Source of the DNA: Plantago major
Taxonomy: Eukaryota > Streptophyta > Magnoliopsida > Lamiales > Plantaginaceae
DNA length: 64,000 nt
Direction: 5' to 3'
Assembly (NCBI GenBank): GCA_026545765.1
Contig: JAIFAC010000208.1
Location: 1-64,000 of the forward strand
The position numbers were made by a program, and so were the translations under genes. Positions 1 to 12,683 of this stretch are shown piece after piece. The notes beneath the pieces are model-generated. The model saw only the letters and a program-made list of their open reading frames with translations. It was not told the origin of the DNA and made no database searches. The first letter of the stretch is position 1, and every line of letters begins with the position of its first letter.

Positions 1-1583
1 CAGGATTATCTAAAGTTGAGATCTTTGCCGCTTTAATCTCTCCTTTATCCACAATGTCTCCGATAAAATAGTACTTCACATCAATATGTTTTGTGCGCCA
101 TGAAACATCCGATGTTTAACAAGATGTATCAGCACTTCGCACTATCACAATTCACAACAAATCATCTTCATCAATACCAAATCCTCTCTCGATAATTCTC
201 GCTTGCCATATAGCTTCTTTAATAGATTTTGTGAGAGCTATAAACCATCAGAGTTGAAAGAGCAACGAAGTTGTTGAATGATTTCCAACTAATTGTCGTG
301 CCAAAGAGAGTAAACATATTATCCAAAGGAGAGATTTTCGCTATCCAAATTAGCAGAAAATCGAGTCTACATAACCAACTAGAGCTTGAATCATGGTATA
401 TTATTCTTCTCAAATCTGCATCATGATCTACAATTCTCTTCATGTATCTCATAATCCATTTATCAAATTTTCCCAATGAGCTTTCCTCAGACACCATATA
501 AAATCACCGCTAACAACACTCATAATGTGCTAGATAAGGTCTGCAGACACCATAGAATACATAAGACTTCCTACAAGACTAGCATATGGTAATGTTATCC
601 ATTGCTTTACTCTTCTGAGTCTCTGAGGACATCGACCAGTAGATAGCTTTATATGTCAATTCAAAGGTGTTGAAATCTCATTCATTCAAGCTATGAAAAA
701 CCTTGATAGCACTTTTTTATTAACATAATGAGATCGAGATAGATACAGACACCATTCTTCACATCCCTTGTAATATCCATGCCTAAAATCCTCCTCGCAT
801 TACCTAAATCCTTCATATCAAACTCACCGTAAAGTTATCACTTCATTGATCTCAATCATACTATTTCCACCAATAACATGTCATCCACATAAAGAAGTAA
901 GAAATCATCAGAGCTTCAGTTGAAGTATATATGCACAACTCATAGAGCTTCTAGTAAAACCAATGCTTAACACATAATCACAAATCTCTTATACCAACGC
1001 TGACTTTGTTTTAAACCATAAAGAGATTTTAACAACAAGCAAACTCGATCTTTACTCTTATCGATGTAACTCCTTCCGTATATTCATATATATCTTCTTC
1101 TAAGTTCCTATGTAAGAATGCAGTTCACATCAAGTTGTTGTAGAACAAGATTGTGATGAGCTACTGACATAACAAAGAACTCCGATTGAACAAATTTCAC
1201 TACTGAGAAGATTTCATTGAAATCTATGCCCTCTCTTTGTAGGAAGCCCTAGCCACTAATCGCTTTAAACCCTATAGATTCACCCCGCTTCACTAGTCTC
1301 CACCTTTTCTTGTAAATCCATTTACATCCAACTGCTTTAACACCATTAGCTTTGTTCACTATCTTCCAGTGCCATTTTTATCTAGTGATAGCAATTCTTC
1401 TTCCATAGCTACAATACATATTGCACTCATTACAAACCACAACTTCTTGATAATTTCGCTCATATATGTCAATGTCATAAGCTACATTATGCACAAGCAA
1501 CCACATTTGACCAACCAAATCTAATCGAATGCTCTCCAAATTGTAGGTCTCTTCTTCCTGTTTTGTGAGATTCCAATTGCTAG
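1..1583 (-). pseudogene. copia A reverse transcriptase and RNase H remnant
   Basis: On the minus strand the RNase H end is recognisable near 60-100, where the codons read RTKHIDVK. The reverse transcriptase catalytic YVDD box lies at 880-891 in the context LLLYVDD, and the MDVKTAFL-type segment is near 1,110-1,140. These are standard copia pol landmarks in the correct order. The frame is repeatedly broken, so no continuous product is possible. The upstream end is cut by the solo LTR that begins at 1,584; integrase resumes beyond 2,957. Confidence 0.75.
880..891 (-). other. copia A RT active-site codons (YVDD)
   Basis: The minus strand reads Y-V-D-D here, the metal-binding motif of copia reverse transcriptase. 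The flanking hydrophobic residues are typical, which fixes element orientation. Confidence 0.8.
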
Positions 1584-2957
1584 TGTTGGTCTGATAACAA
1601 AGTAAAAGACTAGAGGGGTGAATAGTCTTTAAAACTTTTGTCGATAAACAGCTTCGTAAACCTGGGGTTTCGATACTTAAATTCGAGAGCGAAAGACTTT
1701 AAGATAGGTAAGTGTAAATAATAAGTAAGTGTGTGTGTGTATGCTATCAAATGTAAATACGTAAAGGTAATAACACAAGTATAGTGGTATCTCGAGGTGG
1801 CGAATCCTCCAACTAATCCACTTGGCCTTCTCGAGACCTAGAATTCACTAGAACCGATAATTGAGTTCACCTTACAATAATCCTATTCTAAGATTCCAAA
1901 CAAATGGTTCCTCACCAAATGTTCCCCGAGTTATTCCCTCACTCCTAGAGCTAAGTACTTCCTCTACTTAGATAACCTTGAGTTATTCCCCGATTTTCCA
2001 AATCAAGTACTTCCGTACTCCACGCCATGGTGTTGGTTATAAGGTTTTGTCGAAAGGCTTCTCAGATAACTTTTCAAATATGTTTTCAAAGAGCCTAATA
2101 GAACAAGACTACTTAATACACTTGTTCAGTTGGATGGCGTCGCTTCATCGACCCAAGTAATTCGTGTCCGCTCGAGAATGAGCTTCAAAAGGGTATCCGA
2201 TAGTTCAACTCTTTCACTAATAACAATCTCTTTGTTAAGGTTCAGACAACTTAGAACTATTAGTGATTCTTCAAGCAACATGAAGCTTTCGTAAGGATAG
2301 TAAAGTGCTTGAGAGAATACTTTGCTTGATGGTAAGTTTGCAAGATAGAGCGCTCTAAGGTGTGTTCTTCAAGCATCTATGTGTGATATATATAGATAAA
2401 TTTGAGAGGCGTCAATTATATCCACAGTTTTTCTATCAAATTATATCCGCTTATATCTTGAACCATGTACTGTAAGTCACTATCTCTTGTTTCGTAGAGG
2501 ACTTGCTTTTAAAAGATTTCTACCGATGCATTTAATGCATAGTCGCTCATCGTCCTTTAGTCTCAACGGATACATGAGCCTTCTCGATGGCTTGCATGCT
2601 CCATACTTATGATGTCATATGTTCGTAATCATATTTCAAAGTAAGTTAATATACTTAAGAAAGGATTAAGGACATAGTCTTTCCGAAGTTAGACTAAACC
2701 TTTATGTCTTCATAAACCTTGTGCAATCTTCAAATTTTCTAATCTTCAAAAGCTCCATTGCTAGATTGATCTTCAAGGTCTTCTTGAAATAAAAAATTAC
2801 ACTCGAGACCTATAATCCTAATACAAGATTTACTAGACTAATCATACTCATGATTTCCTCTTTACAATGTTCAAGTGAACCAAGAGTACTTAATCATCTT
2901 TCCGCTAAGATAAGAACATGTGATGAGTGATCAAAATACTAATGTATATTCCTAACA
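1584..2957 (-). repeat. solo LTR of the Sirevirus A family
   Basis: The segment begins TGTTGGTC and ends CCTAACA. It follows the Sirevirus A LTRs at 9,058-10,630 and 23,189-24,828 along most of its length, sharing the AAAGACTAGAGGGGTGAATAG-like start, the tccaactaatccacttgg block, the GTACTTC repeats and the AAGTGAACCAAGAGTACT block near the end. It has no internal region, and copia A pol continues on both sides, so it is a solo LTR left by LTR-LTR recombination. At about 1.37 kb it is shorter and more diverged than the other two (about 1.6 kb). Flanking 5-mers GCTAG and CTTAG only partly match, so the target duplication is unproven. Confidence 0.8.
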
Positions 2958-4120
2958 CTTAGACTACCCGAACGTAGTTATGCGATGCATCGAGTGTTGA
3001 TCTTCATTATCCTAATTTGAACTTGAAGTTTCTTCATCCGTGTTCGCACCTTAATATGATTTAAGGGAGTGGAAACATCCTTCTCATGATCACTTCTATC
3101 AAGAATTTCGTGTATTCCTATCTTCCGTGATCATGATTATCTTGAGGCATCTCTATAGATAGTTTCTCGCTTATTGATCTCCACCTCAAATAAATCACCA
3201 AAGATTTAATTCTCAAGACTTCCAATTTGATGATTATTCACTTTTAATGGCATCACATTTTCATTGAAAGTAACATCTCTACTAATAATGCATTTCTTCT
3301 CTTCAATGCACCATGCTTATATCCTTTAACCCCTTAGGATAACCAACAAATATGCATCTTAGTGCCATAGCTCAAGCTTGTCCTGCTTAACATGAGCAAA
3401 TGCTAAACAACCAAATACTCTCAAGATCGAGTAGTCGATAGCTTCCTGCATCAAATCAATTCAAGTGTTTTGAATTCAACTGCACTTGAAGGACATCTGC
3501 TGATTAGAAAACTTGCAGATTCATGCCTTCTTCCCAAAATGTTTTGATAAACCAGTAGCTTAGCAAGATACACCGACTGGCCCAATAGAGTTTGATTCAT
3601 TCTCTCAGCAATTCCATTTTGCTGTGGAGTTCCTGGTACAGTCCTGTGTCTTTGAATACCTCTTTCTTTACAGAAATTGTTGAGCTCAGTTGAGACAAAC
3701 TCCAAACCATTATCACCATTAAACATTTCAAAGTCTTATTTGTTCGATTTTCAACCTCTATCAACCATTCTTTAAACTTTGTAAATGCTTCATCCTTAGA
3801 CTCGAGTATATGGATCCATAATTTTCTTGAAAATCATCTATAGTGCTCATGAAATACCTCACCCACTCAAAGTTTGAACTCTAGCAGGTCCCCAATAATC
3901 AGAGTGAACATAATCAAGAATGCCTTTAGTAGTATGCTTACCAGAATTGAGGGTAGCTCTATTAGCTTTTCCAAGCACACATTGATCACATAAATCCATC
4001 TTCGATATCTTATCAGTACCAAAAGCATGTAGTTTAGCTAACTCACTGAGACCTTTATCACCAACAGTAGCTAGTCTCTTGTGCCATAAATTGGTCTTAT
4101 CATTACTGGTAATAGCTGTA
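2958..4120 (-). pseudogene. copia A integrase remnant
   Basis: The minus-strand reading between 3,451 and 3,726 carries the second catalytic aspartate in a DNGLEF context and the catalytic glutamate in the PQQNGIAERMN context, both typical of copia integrase cores. Near 3,240-3,360 lies the C-terminal integrase block, GYPKGVKGYKLW-like followed by the CIEEKKCIISRDVTFNE type. Stops and frameshifts separate the parts. About 280 bp between the solo LTR and this block is the usual low-conservation spacer before reverse transcriptase. Confidence 0.8.
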
Positions 4121-4399
4121 ACATCACCTACTATGGTCTTTCTTCCATGTAGTAGAGTGTATTCTCTTTAATACCTCTTAACACAGGCTCAGAATCTTTA
4201 TACACAATTAACACACCATTTTTAGAACCATAATCAGAGCCCATACTATCCATAAGACCAAGAGAAATTAAGTTCCTTCTCGTATCGTGCACATATCGAC
4301 ATTATCAAGTTCTCTCACCTTCCCATCAAACATTTTTATTCTTATTCAACCTGCTCTTTCACTCTACATGGATGATTAATACCAAGTAGCATAGATCCA

Positions 4400-5323
4400 C
4401 CAAGTTTATGTTTAAAATTAAAGAACCAATCCTTAATAGGAGTCATGTGAAAAGAACAACCAGAATCAAGCACCCATAGAGTATCATCTTAAGTATTGCT
4501 AGCAACTAAAGCTTTTGCGCCTCATAAGAAGTACAATGTCACCGTGTTATAAGGGCGCTGAGTGATATTTGTTCTTCAAATTTGGGCAATCTTTCTTCAA
4601 ATGCCTGTGTTTCTTGCAAATAGCATTTCCTCCTCTTAATATTGTCACCCACCATTTCTGTGTTGCTTGAGAGGCTTGAACTTATTGTTTCGCTTGTATC
4701 CGAGTTGTGATTCTTGTTCCAGATTATTTGACATATAGTTTCAATCGCAGCCTTCATGTTGGCTTCCAACACTCTTCTGCTCTAGTTTGTTCCTCAAAGC
4801 CAACTCCACACCTTTAGCTCAGTGTCATCAGCTCGACATGACAATTGCATCAATAAAATGTTCATAACTCTTGGTAAAGAGCTCAAGAAGATAATCGCCT
4901 TGTCAACTTCATCAACTGTCATTTCTCGAGATTCCATATATGAACACTTATTGAAGTCATCAAGATGATGACTTATCGTGCTTCATTTTATAAGAAAAGA
5001 ACATCCGCTGAGTTTGATCTTGCTAGCCACAGCTTTTGACATGATACAACTCTTCAAGCTTATCCCACATGCTTATTCTGCTTTTCTCCTTGATTACCTC
5101 TCTCAATGCTTTGTCTCCTGCAAAGGATGTAATTATAGTGCTCCTCGCTTTTCGATGATACGCTTTTCTCACCTTCATCAAAGTCTTTAGCAAATCCATC
5201 ATCACCAAGCAATGCCTCGCTCCACTCCTTTGTCAACCAAGAGAGCTTCCATTTTGCCTTCCACAAGGTGAAATCAATCTTCTCCGCTGCCTTCTCCGTG
5301 TTTAATCTCGCCATAGATGCCAT
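4400..5323 (-). pseudogene. copia A gag and protease remnant
   Basis: The protein start at 5,323 (MASMARLNTEK, then the IDFTLWK type) and the downstream ISMWDKLEELY block are characteristic of copia gag. They lie in two overlapping frames, so a frameshift is present near 5,200. A zinc-knuckle relic (C..C...H....C, KKDCP at its end) is near 4,590-4,630 in another frame. The protease active site DSGCSFHMT is read near 4,440-4,480. The gene is disabled. Confidence 0.75.
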
Positions 5324-5365
5324 TGATTACAGCTTTGAATCGATCTTTCCTACGACGGTGCCAAT

Positions 5366-5890
5366 TGTTGAAACAATCGAACAAATGCGATCGATCAATC
5401 AAGAACGATAATCACCAAAACTCGTAACAATCAAAGCTAATACGATCAACACAAGAATTAACGTTTCAAAGATAATCCTTCCTACGTGCACGGAGAACAA
5501 CAAGAATCGATTCACTATTACTAGAAAGATTACAAGAATCAAACCTTCAACCTCACAAATGGGTGATTGATCGTTTCGCAATTTCTCTCTCACAAGTGTT
5601 TCTCTATAACCGCCGAATTGAAAGATGAATAGATGATTCTCTAGCTCAATTACAAAGATTGAAGCTTATATACCTAATTATCATCAATTGAAACGAATTC
5701 GATATAACGAACTAGTCGCCTGCTTTTTCTCAAACCAACTGTTTTTTCCCTTTGCCTCATTTTAATCTCAGCCATTGAATTGATTAGATCAATGGCTCTT
5801 GAGTAATCTAGCAACATACGCTCATCCTTCACAATTAAGCCATAAACGAACTAATCTTCTTTACACATTTTTGTTCTGCTGTTTTTCACA
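5366..5890 (-). repeat. copia A 5' LTR (approximate ends)
   Basis: On the plus strand the block starts TGTTGAAAC and ends near TTTTTCACA, giving TG..CA ends, about 525 bp. It lies immediately upstream (minus-strand sense) of a primer-site-like TGGCACCGTC and the gag start. It contains a TATATAAG box on the minus strand. The outer boundary is a best guess because the partner LTR is outside the window. Confidence 0.6.
5665..5672 (-). promoter_or_regulatory. TATA box of copia A LTR
   Basis: The minus strand reads TATATAAG about 300 bp upstream of the LTR-gag junction, the expected place for the U3 promoter. Confidence 0.55.
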
Positions 5891-6959
5891 TAGCTTCATA
5901 ACCACCATGGCATTGTGTGTGCAATGGATACATAGACATAGAGTAGAGTTTAAAGCCTGTTTTATATAGGAATGAGTTGAAACTGTTTTTGTTTATCTTG
6001 TTTAGTACTGAGTCTACTGACAGAGACATAAATGAACTCATCAAAGTGTATTTCGACAAGAACTGGATTTTCTGATAAAAAAGAGATAATTGTTGGAAGG
6101 GTGAATTACAAATTGATATTACCATCCCCAAATCTTTACTACTTATTAGTCGTACACTTTCTTTCTTACAATTTAGTTTTTACTTGTCTAATCTTTCGAA
6201 TTTTTCCTCAATTTAATATGGTATTTGTCATTAAAAGTATCATCAAATTTGACTAATTGATTCCTATAATCAATCTAATTATAGAAGAAATTCAAATCGT
6301 CTTCTTCAAATTTCACACAAATCGACATTTCAGAAATCAAATGTAATTCACCATCGAAAATCAATCATCATATTCCAAAGCAAGCATCACATTTCAGGAA
6401 ATCAAGCACCATACTTGAATTCAATTACTGAAAATCAAGCTTCATATTACAGAACAAGCATCACATTTCTAGAGAACAAGCATCGATACTAAAAATCAAG
6501 CATCTTAATTCTGATTTTCGGAAATCAAGCATCATAATTACTGATAAACAAGCATCACATATCAAAACAAGCATCACATAACAAACCTATTGACATGAAA
6601 ATTTATATACTGTAAATCAAGCATCATAATCATCTATTTTGATTACAAAAATAAATTATTTGATTAGATATGTAATTAAGGAAGTGATTACATCAAAAAT
6701 GGTAATGTTTCTTTCAAAATTATTAAAATTAACAAAATGATTAATTTGTAAAAATGTTTTGACTAATTTGTAGGAAGTTTTTTATGTATGACTAATGTAT
6801 TTGAAGTTTTTGAAACTATCTCATTTTGTAATTATTCCTTGTTGAAATATGAAGAAAAATAATGCAGTAAGCTTAACACACTTAATGTGTCGTGGGTTAT
6901 ATTTACTTAAACCATTTAATTCTTAATTATTGATTAAATAAGCAAACGTAATATGTATT
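5891..6959. other. AT-rich non-coding stretch between copia A and the LINE
   Basis: No conserved coding signal was found; the short open frames here are AT-rich and lack any family motif. The only structure seen is the degenerate repeat at about 6,355-6,632. This is the pre-insertion locus into which the LINE inserted at 6,960-6,974. Confidence 0.5.
6355..6632. repeat. degenerate short-period repeat built on CAAGCATCA
   Basis: The nonamer CAAGCATCA or a one- to two-base variant occurs about eleven times in under 280 bp, usually preceded by AAAT and followed by CATTT or TAATT, with spacing of roughly 20-50 bp. It looks like an eroded minisatellite. No protein repeat is implied because frames contain stops. 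Confidence 0.65.
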
Positions 6960-6974
6960 CGTAAGCTGCTATTT
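6960..6974. repeat. LINE target-site duplication, left copy
   Basis: The 15 bases CGTAAGCTGCTATTT recur exactly at 25,374-25,388 on the far side of the LINE. The left copy runs into the LINE poly(A) tail (T-run on the plus strand), so its inner edge is ambiguous by a few bases. Confidence 0.9.
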
Positions 6975-7043
6975 TTTTTTAGGAAAATCAATCATATTCA
7001 TTCAAAAGAATAGTGAAAAATGTCATACAAGCAGGTCACCTAA

Positions 7044-9057
7044 TCAAACAGGTAACTCAGTACTGCCATCACTGTCCCTGTCTACATTTTTGGCTAAATT
7101 GTGAGCCATTAAGTTCCCACTCCTAAGAATATGCTGAAACGAAATGCTATTAAAACAAGAACAATTTTGCTTCATAGCTTCTACAAAACTTCCTCCTGCC
7201 AACAAGCATGGAGAGCTAGATTTCAATGCCTGCACCACCACCAGACAATCACTCTCAATAATAATATCCGTCCATCCAGATATAATTGTTAAATCCATGC
7301 CACACACAGCTGCAAGAATTTCAGCCGCTTATGGACAAAGGATAGAGTCCACTCTCGCGCCTCCAAGCTACAGTCCGCCCCTGGAGTCTCGTGCTAATAT
7401 GCCCAGTCCTGCTGCTCTATCCTTCTGCATAATGGAAGCATCGACGTTGATATTGATCACATTGTTCTCCGTGGTAGCCATTGTGGATAAATTCTGGAGG
7501 TCTTGGCACATCAAAGTGCTGCTTAGCCTACTCGTATCTCTTCCTGTAGTCTGCTGCGAACTCAACCAGTTCCAGCGGATGAGTAGTCTTCTGACCATGA
7601 ACCACATTGTTATGATGATGCCACACACTCCAGCATATGCATACGAACAACTCGAACTGGTCAGTCTTCAGGCCCTGTTTAACATGAGTAATCCAATCCC
7701 AAATGTCAGTGGTTGGGTATTGTAAAACACAAGAGGGTAATCCAGACAAAGCCCAAATTAGACGCGCAAACGAACAATCCTTGAACACATGAATAGTGGT
7801 CTCAGAAAACTCCGTACACAGAGGATAAATATCAGAAGTATTAATGTTCCTTTTAACCAGGTTACTAATGACAGGTAATCCATTTTTTAGGACACGCCAC
7901 AAGAACACTCGAATTTTATTAGGGAGATTAATCTGCCATACAAAGTTCCAATTGCGTGGAGTGGCAGTCAAACTCGCCCTGTTAGCACTATCTCTCTGTT
8001 TCTTAAGGTCCCGGGCCACGTGATAGGTCGTACTCACTGTATAGTGCCCACTATTACTATGAAACCAGCGCCTTCGATCAGTCCCATAACCCAGAACAAG
8101 AATCTGAATAATATCCTCGACATCACACTCCCAAAACACCTCCCGCAGTGCCTCCATATCCCAACCCATACCATCAGCAGACAGAAAATTGGCTACGACA
8201 TCTCCTATACCTAACAAATCAGGGGTAAAAGGCCTCCTACATGACTCACGTGGTATCCAATTATCACTCCATATACCCACCTTTTCCCCCGTACCAATCT
8301 GCCAAACCAAGCTATGTTTTACCAACTCTATCGAACTATAGATGCTCTTCCAAGTGTAAGATGCATTGGCACAAGGAGGAGCATAAAGAACGTCACAGTG
8401 CGGAAAGTATTTTGCTTTAAAATTGCGGCTAAGAAGGGAGTTAGGGTTCTGTATTATTCTCCAAACTTGTTTCCCTAACATGGCCAGATTAAAGGAGCTA
8501 AGATCTCTAAAGCGTAAACCCCCATCCCTCTTACTTTCGCAAAGCACATCCCACCTAACCCAATGGATATTTCTATTATTTCCACCCCCCACCAAAACTA
8601 AGAATAATGGACTCCAATTCATGTAATAGGTATTCTGGTAACTTGAAGCACCCCATGACGTAAGTCGGGATAGCTTGAAGAACCGACTTAATCATTACCT
8701 CTTTATCGGCTTTGGAGAGTTGCTTTTCCCCAAAACCATGAGTTTTAGCCCAAAACCTCTCACGTAACCACCCAAACACCTCTCTCTTGGATTTTTCCAT
8801 CTCCGTAGGTAAACCAAAATACTTCCCATGCTTCTCAACCACCCCCACAGGTAACACTCTACAAATCTCCTCCACACAATCACCAGATTCTTACTAAAAC
8901 CACCGAGATTTATCTAGATTAACAATCCGCCGTAGCCATATTATACGATCTATAATATCAAGCACAAAATGCTTAATCCTGTAGCCTCACAAAAGATTAA
9001 TATGTCATTAGCGAAAAGTAAGTGAGAAACCCGTGCAATGGAGTTAATGTACCACAC
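7044..9057 (-). pseudogene. LINE ORF2, C-terminal part: RT end, zf-RVT, RNase H
   Basis: Minus strand. Near 9,005-9,050 the reading SHLLFANDILIF is the plant LINE RT active site (FADD type, here FAND). A 364-residue open frame (8,622-7,528) includes the GGLRFRDLSSFNLAMLGKQ block and the zf-RVT core (FVWQINLPNKIRVFLWR, then C..C..H..C spacing). The segments 7,628-7,368 and 7,307-7,044 form a plant-type RNase H (NVDAS start, ESDCLVVVQAL, AHNLAKN near the end). Several frameshifts separate these blocks. The second RT aspartate context is altered from DD to ND, consistent with decay. Confidence 0.9.
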
Positions 9058-10630
9058 TGCTGTCCAGATAACGCAAAGTAAAACTAGGGGAGGTGAATAG
9101 TCTTTTAAAACTTTGTCGATAAAACTATTTCTCGATATCCGTAGATATCCGATACTTAGATTCAGAGCGAAGACTTAAGATAGATAAGTGAAACAATTAA
9201 AGTGTGTGTGTCAAATGTAAGTATAGAAAAGTATAACACAAAGAAGTATAGTGGTATCTCGAGGCGTGAATCCTCCAACTAATCCACTTTGCCTTCCAAA
9301 GACCTAGAATTCACTAGAATAGATAATCGAGGTCACCTTACAAAATTCTATTCTAAGATTCCTTAAACAAATGGTTCCCAACCAAATGTTCCCCGAGTTG
9401 TTCCCGCTTTCACCAAGTACTTCAGACTAAACCTTTTGAGCTATTCCTAGCTTACCAAGCTAAGTACTTCGGCTCAATAACCTTCGAGTTATTCCTTAGT
9501 CTCTCAAACTAAGTACTTCAGACTCCACGCCAAATGATGGTGTCGGTTTTGGTTTGAGTCGATGAGCTTCTTTAATAACTTTTCGCTAATCGATAGCTCG
9601 TGAATCAAGTATACTTAATACACTTTGCAATGTATGGTATCTTGTTCTTTTATCGACCCAAGTCTTAGATAAATGTTCTAGAGAATGAATCTTATACTTG
9701 ATCTTCAATTCAACTCTTTCACGATAAATGTGTTTGTTTAGATCGTGACACTTAGAACTTCAGTACTACTTAAGATCAAGAGCTTTGGTCGCAACAGAAA
9801 GCTTGAGAGTAAGTAGTTTGTTTGAGAGATTAAGATATGTGTTCAGTTTGTCTAAGGTGTTCAAAAGTTCTACTCAAGCGCCTAAGTGTTGATATTTATA
9901 GATGAATTTGAGTGCCGTCAATAGTATCCGTTAGTTTAAATCAAATTCAAACTATTGATATCTATGTATAGCATCATTGAAAGGTGTTTGTCTTCTTTCG
10001 GTTACCGCTGCTTTTGTTCGTACATCTCCGTCTGCGCATTTAATGCATCAGACTATACTTTTGTCTCAGACGCTAACGAACTATGCTTTGTAGCAGAGAG
10101 AACCTTGATCAGATTTCTCTGATTCTTTGCACGTTCTTATCTTTAACTTCAGATACCACTTTTATTGAAACAACTTTGTTTGCAATATATATATTTCTTT
10201 TTCAGAAATGTGGTTAAAGCTCAAGGTATCCGAGAATAGATATCTGTGGACACTTTTCTTGTTTTTAGATAGACCTTTTATTTCTCGATATCTCTTGTGA
10301 CACGCTTTGTTTAAAACTATTCGTGTCTTCAAGATATCCGCCAAGGTATCAGAACTGCTTTCAAGAATCTTGCAGTCTTCAAATCTTCAATGTCGCTGAA
10401 CTTGTTCCGCTTGGATGTCTTCTTCGTCTTCTTCATAAAATAAAATTACATTTTGAGACCTAACATCCTATACAAGATTAGCTAGACTATCATACTTAGC
10501 GGGTTTCCTTTTTACAATGTTCAAGTGAACCAAGAGTACTAATCACCTTTCGAGACTAAGATAAGTCATCATGTTGTCGATCAAATCTAAACAGATATTT
10601 CTAACAAAATATCTAACAAATTTCCTAACA
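9058..10630 (-). repeat. Sirevirus A 3' LTR
   Basis: 1,573 bp, starting TGCTGTCC on the plus strand and ending TTTCCTAACA. Directly to its right is AATTTCCCATTTT, which on the minus strand is a short purine-rich tract. It aligns end to end with the 5' LTR but is 67 bp shorter. Many of the differences replace CTG or CAG with CG. A TATAAATA box at 9,893-9,900 (minus) matches the one in the 5' LTR. Confidence 0.92.
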
Positions 10631-12683
10631 AATTTCCCATTTTGATCACCAACGATGACTATCTCGACCTATTACAACTGGATGAGTGAACAATCCAACA
10701 CTTAATCATTTCTTAAGATTTTCAATTCATTCAATTATGCGAAAGTAAACATCAACCAAATCACAAGGTGTGATCTTTCTCGACAAGTTATCTTTTATAG
10801 AATACTATCCGAGAGTAAGTTCTTCGATAAGTTACAAAGAAAGATTACAGATAACTTCAATACATAAAACAAGTTTAGCTCACCAAAAAAATACAACAAA
10901 AAATAGTAAATTAGGACAACAGAGTAGCCAAGCTCCAAGTAAACATCCTAATAGACTAGTCTTCAAGTCTTCAACTCTTCAAGTCTTCAAAGAGTTCTAT
11001 GGATCACCGCAAATTTCCTATTCCAAACCTTTTGATGTCATCGTAATAATCATAGAGAAGTGTTCTAACGAGCATCTCAAAGGTGTCTCGCAAATCCACA
11101 CCTCTTTGTAGGTTTTGTAGGATTTTTCGACAAAATGTTCGACCACGTATACTTTCCCCACTTCCGTGCATGCTCTATTCGATATCCGAAAGCTTGAAGT
11201 ATTCGTAGATAATCCTCGATATCCGATGTCACCCTTGTATTGATCTTCGCTAGATAGAACGACTCATGTGGTTCCACAACGAGTCTTGCTCTGCTCCTGT
11301 GATATTCGTAATGCATGCACATCATTCGCTTTCCATATGGACATTCATCGAGAGGTCCTTTCTCACGGCTTCAGCTTCTCGACAACTTCAAAATCTAACC
11401 AGCTTTAATGTGATTGGTGTTGATCAAGGTTGGTTTATCTTTTCTCCATGCCATAAGTTGTTTATGGATTCGTTCGGAAATCTTGATTTACCAAGAGATG
11501 CTTAAGTTCCGTAATCCAATAGCCATTTTTCCGATTGATGCACTCAGAGACAGAGGAATCATTGTCATTCTTCACATACTCTATTTTCGCTTCTTCCGGC
11601 CCGAGTGGAAGTCGACTTTGTCTTTGCTCGCCTCTCACTGCTCCTTCTCTGCCTTGAATTCTCTTTGGGTTGTTGAAGAACCACCGGATAGACTTGGTAT
11701 TTCGAGGGTGTTTTAGCTGCTAGGGCTTTGTAGCTATGGGCCGCTTAGCTTTCAATTTTCCTTTTGTGAAGAGGAGCTTCATCTTCATCGCTTATTCATC
11801 ATCATCAAGATTAAATCTTGTGAGAGTTTTACAGCCTTCTTCATTGCCTGTGGACTTGATTTCGCCTTCTTCTTTTCTTCGTAAGATTCATCAACCTTTA
11901 ACTGCCTTTCTCCTGAGCCTTGGTACTCCTTGGAGGTTTCGTGTCATGGCCCTTGTTATCATTGTAGTTCCTTCAAGAAGTTTCGAAGTCGCTACTATTT
12001 GCAAAGCACTTGGCTCGAGGAGGGTTCATTGATTCGAGTGGTATGGAAGTTTTCATGTTTCTTCTTCCTCTCCGAGCCGCACTACCCATTTCTTCTTGTT
12101 TTCTTCTCCTTCTTCCCATTCCCGACTTTGAGGTCAGTTTGTACACTCTTTCCCTTAGTCATTGTCAATTCGGCCTCATAAAAGAATCAGAGAGAGTTAA
12201 ATGCCCTTGCAAATAATTGTAGGTAGTGACCAACTTCAAGTTCGCTTTGAGCTCTGATTTTACTTGATAAGTCCATTGTCCTTATCGCTGAGCTCGCCAA
12301 TGGGCCTAGGATGGCATCTGCCCAAGCAGTAACTTGCCTCTTGAAAGCTTTTTCACTAAAGACGATCATCATCCCTTATCATTCCCGCATCTTCCGAGCA
12401 ATGACTATGCTAGTTGTTCTCTCGAGTGACGAGCTCAAGAACTTTTTTCATTTAAGAGGGACGAGGCAATTACTTCCTTGTTCGGAAGACATCTCCTTTT
12501 CGTATGAGCCAAGATTGCATCTGCTCATGTATTCATGGGAGTGGACATTTCGCGCTTGTTGAAAGTTTCAGAGCACCGCTTCCTTTTCAAGTGTGAAACC
12601 GCTTAGATGTTCATTACGGTTCGCCAAAGTCTTGTCTTCTTCATCATCCGAGTAATCAGTTGATCTTCATCCTCTCGACATTC
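10631..12683 (-). other. Sirevirus A 3' region between the extra gene and the 3' LTR
   Basis: About 2 kb. Minus-strand open frames at 12,187-12,372 and 11,077-11,325 are short and not recognisable; the first (KRQVTAWADAILG region) could be one more eroded exon of the upstream gene. The plus-strand frames at 11,266-12,216 look like antisense shadows. The sequence is unusually rich in TCGA, as in the neighbouring LTR. No other feature is supported. Confidence 0.4.

Larger units (their letters stand above)
1..5890 (-). mobile_element. Ty1/copia retrotransposon A, decayed, 3' end outside window
   Basis: Read on the minus strand from high to low coordinate, copia hallmarks appear in order: LTR (5,366-5,890), gag, zinc knuckle, protease DSG motif, integrase, reverse transcriptase YVDD, and the RNase H tail, which runs off the left edge. 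The order PR-INT-RT-RH is diagnostic of Ty1/copia rather than gypsy. Every domain is broken by stops and frameshifts, so the copy is dead. It is interrupted by a solo LTR at 1,584-2,957. The second LTR lies to the left of the window. Confidence 0.85.

Noticed and set aside
1579..2962. 5-bp target duplication of the solo LTR
   Set aside because: GCTAG and CTTAG agree at only the last three bases, too weak to claim.
7144..7725. 193-residue plus-strand open frame
   Set aside because: It lies antisense to the LINE zf-RVT/RNase H coding region, which has clear motifs on the other strand; the plus frame has none.
11266..12216. Cluster of plus-strand frames rich in F, S and L
   Set aside because: Overlapping frames with low-complexity hydrophobic composition, no domain; they look like the complement of a lysine- and glutamate-rich minus-strand sequence.
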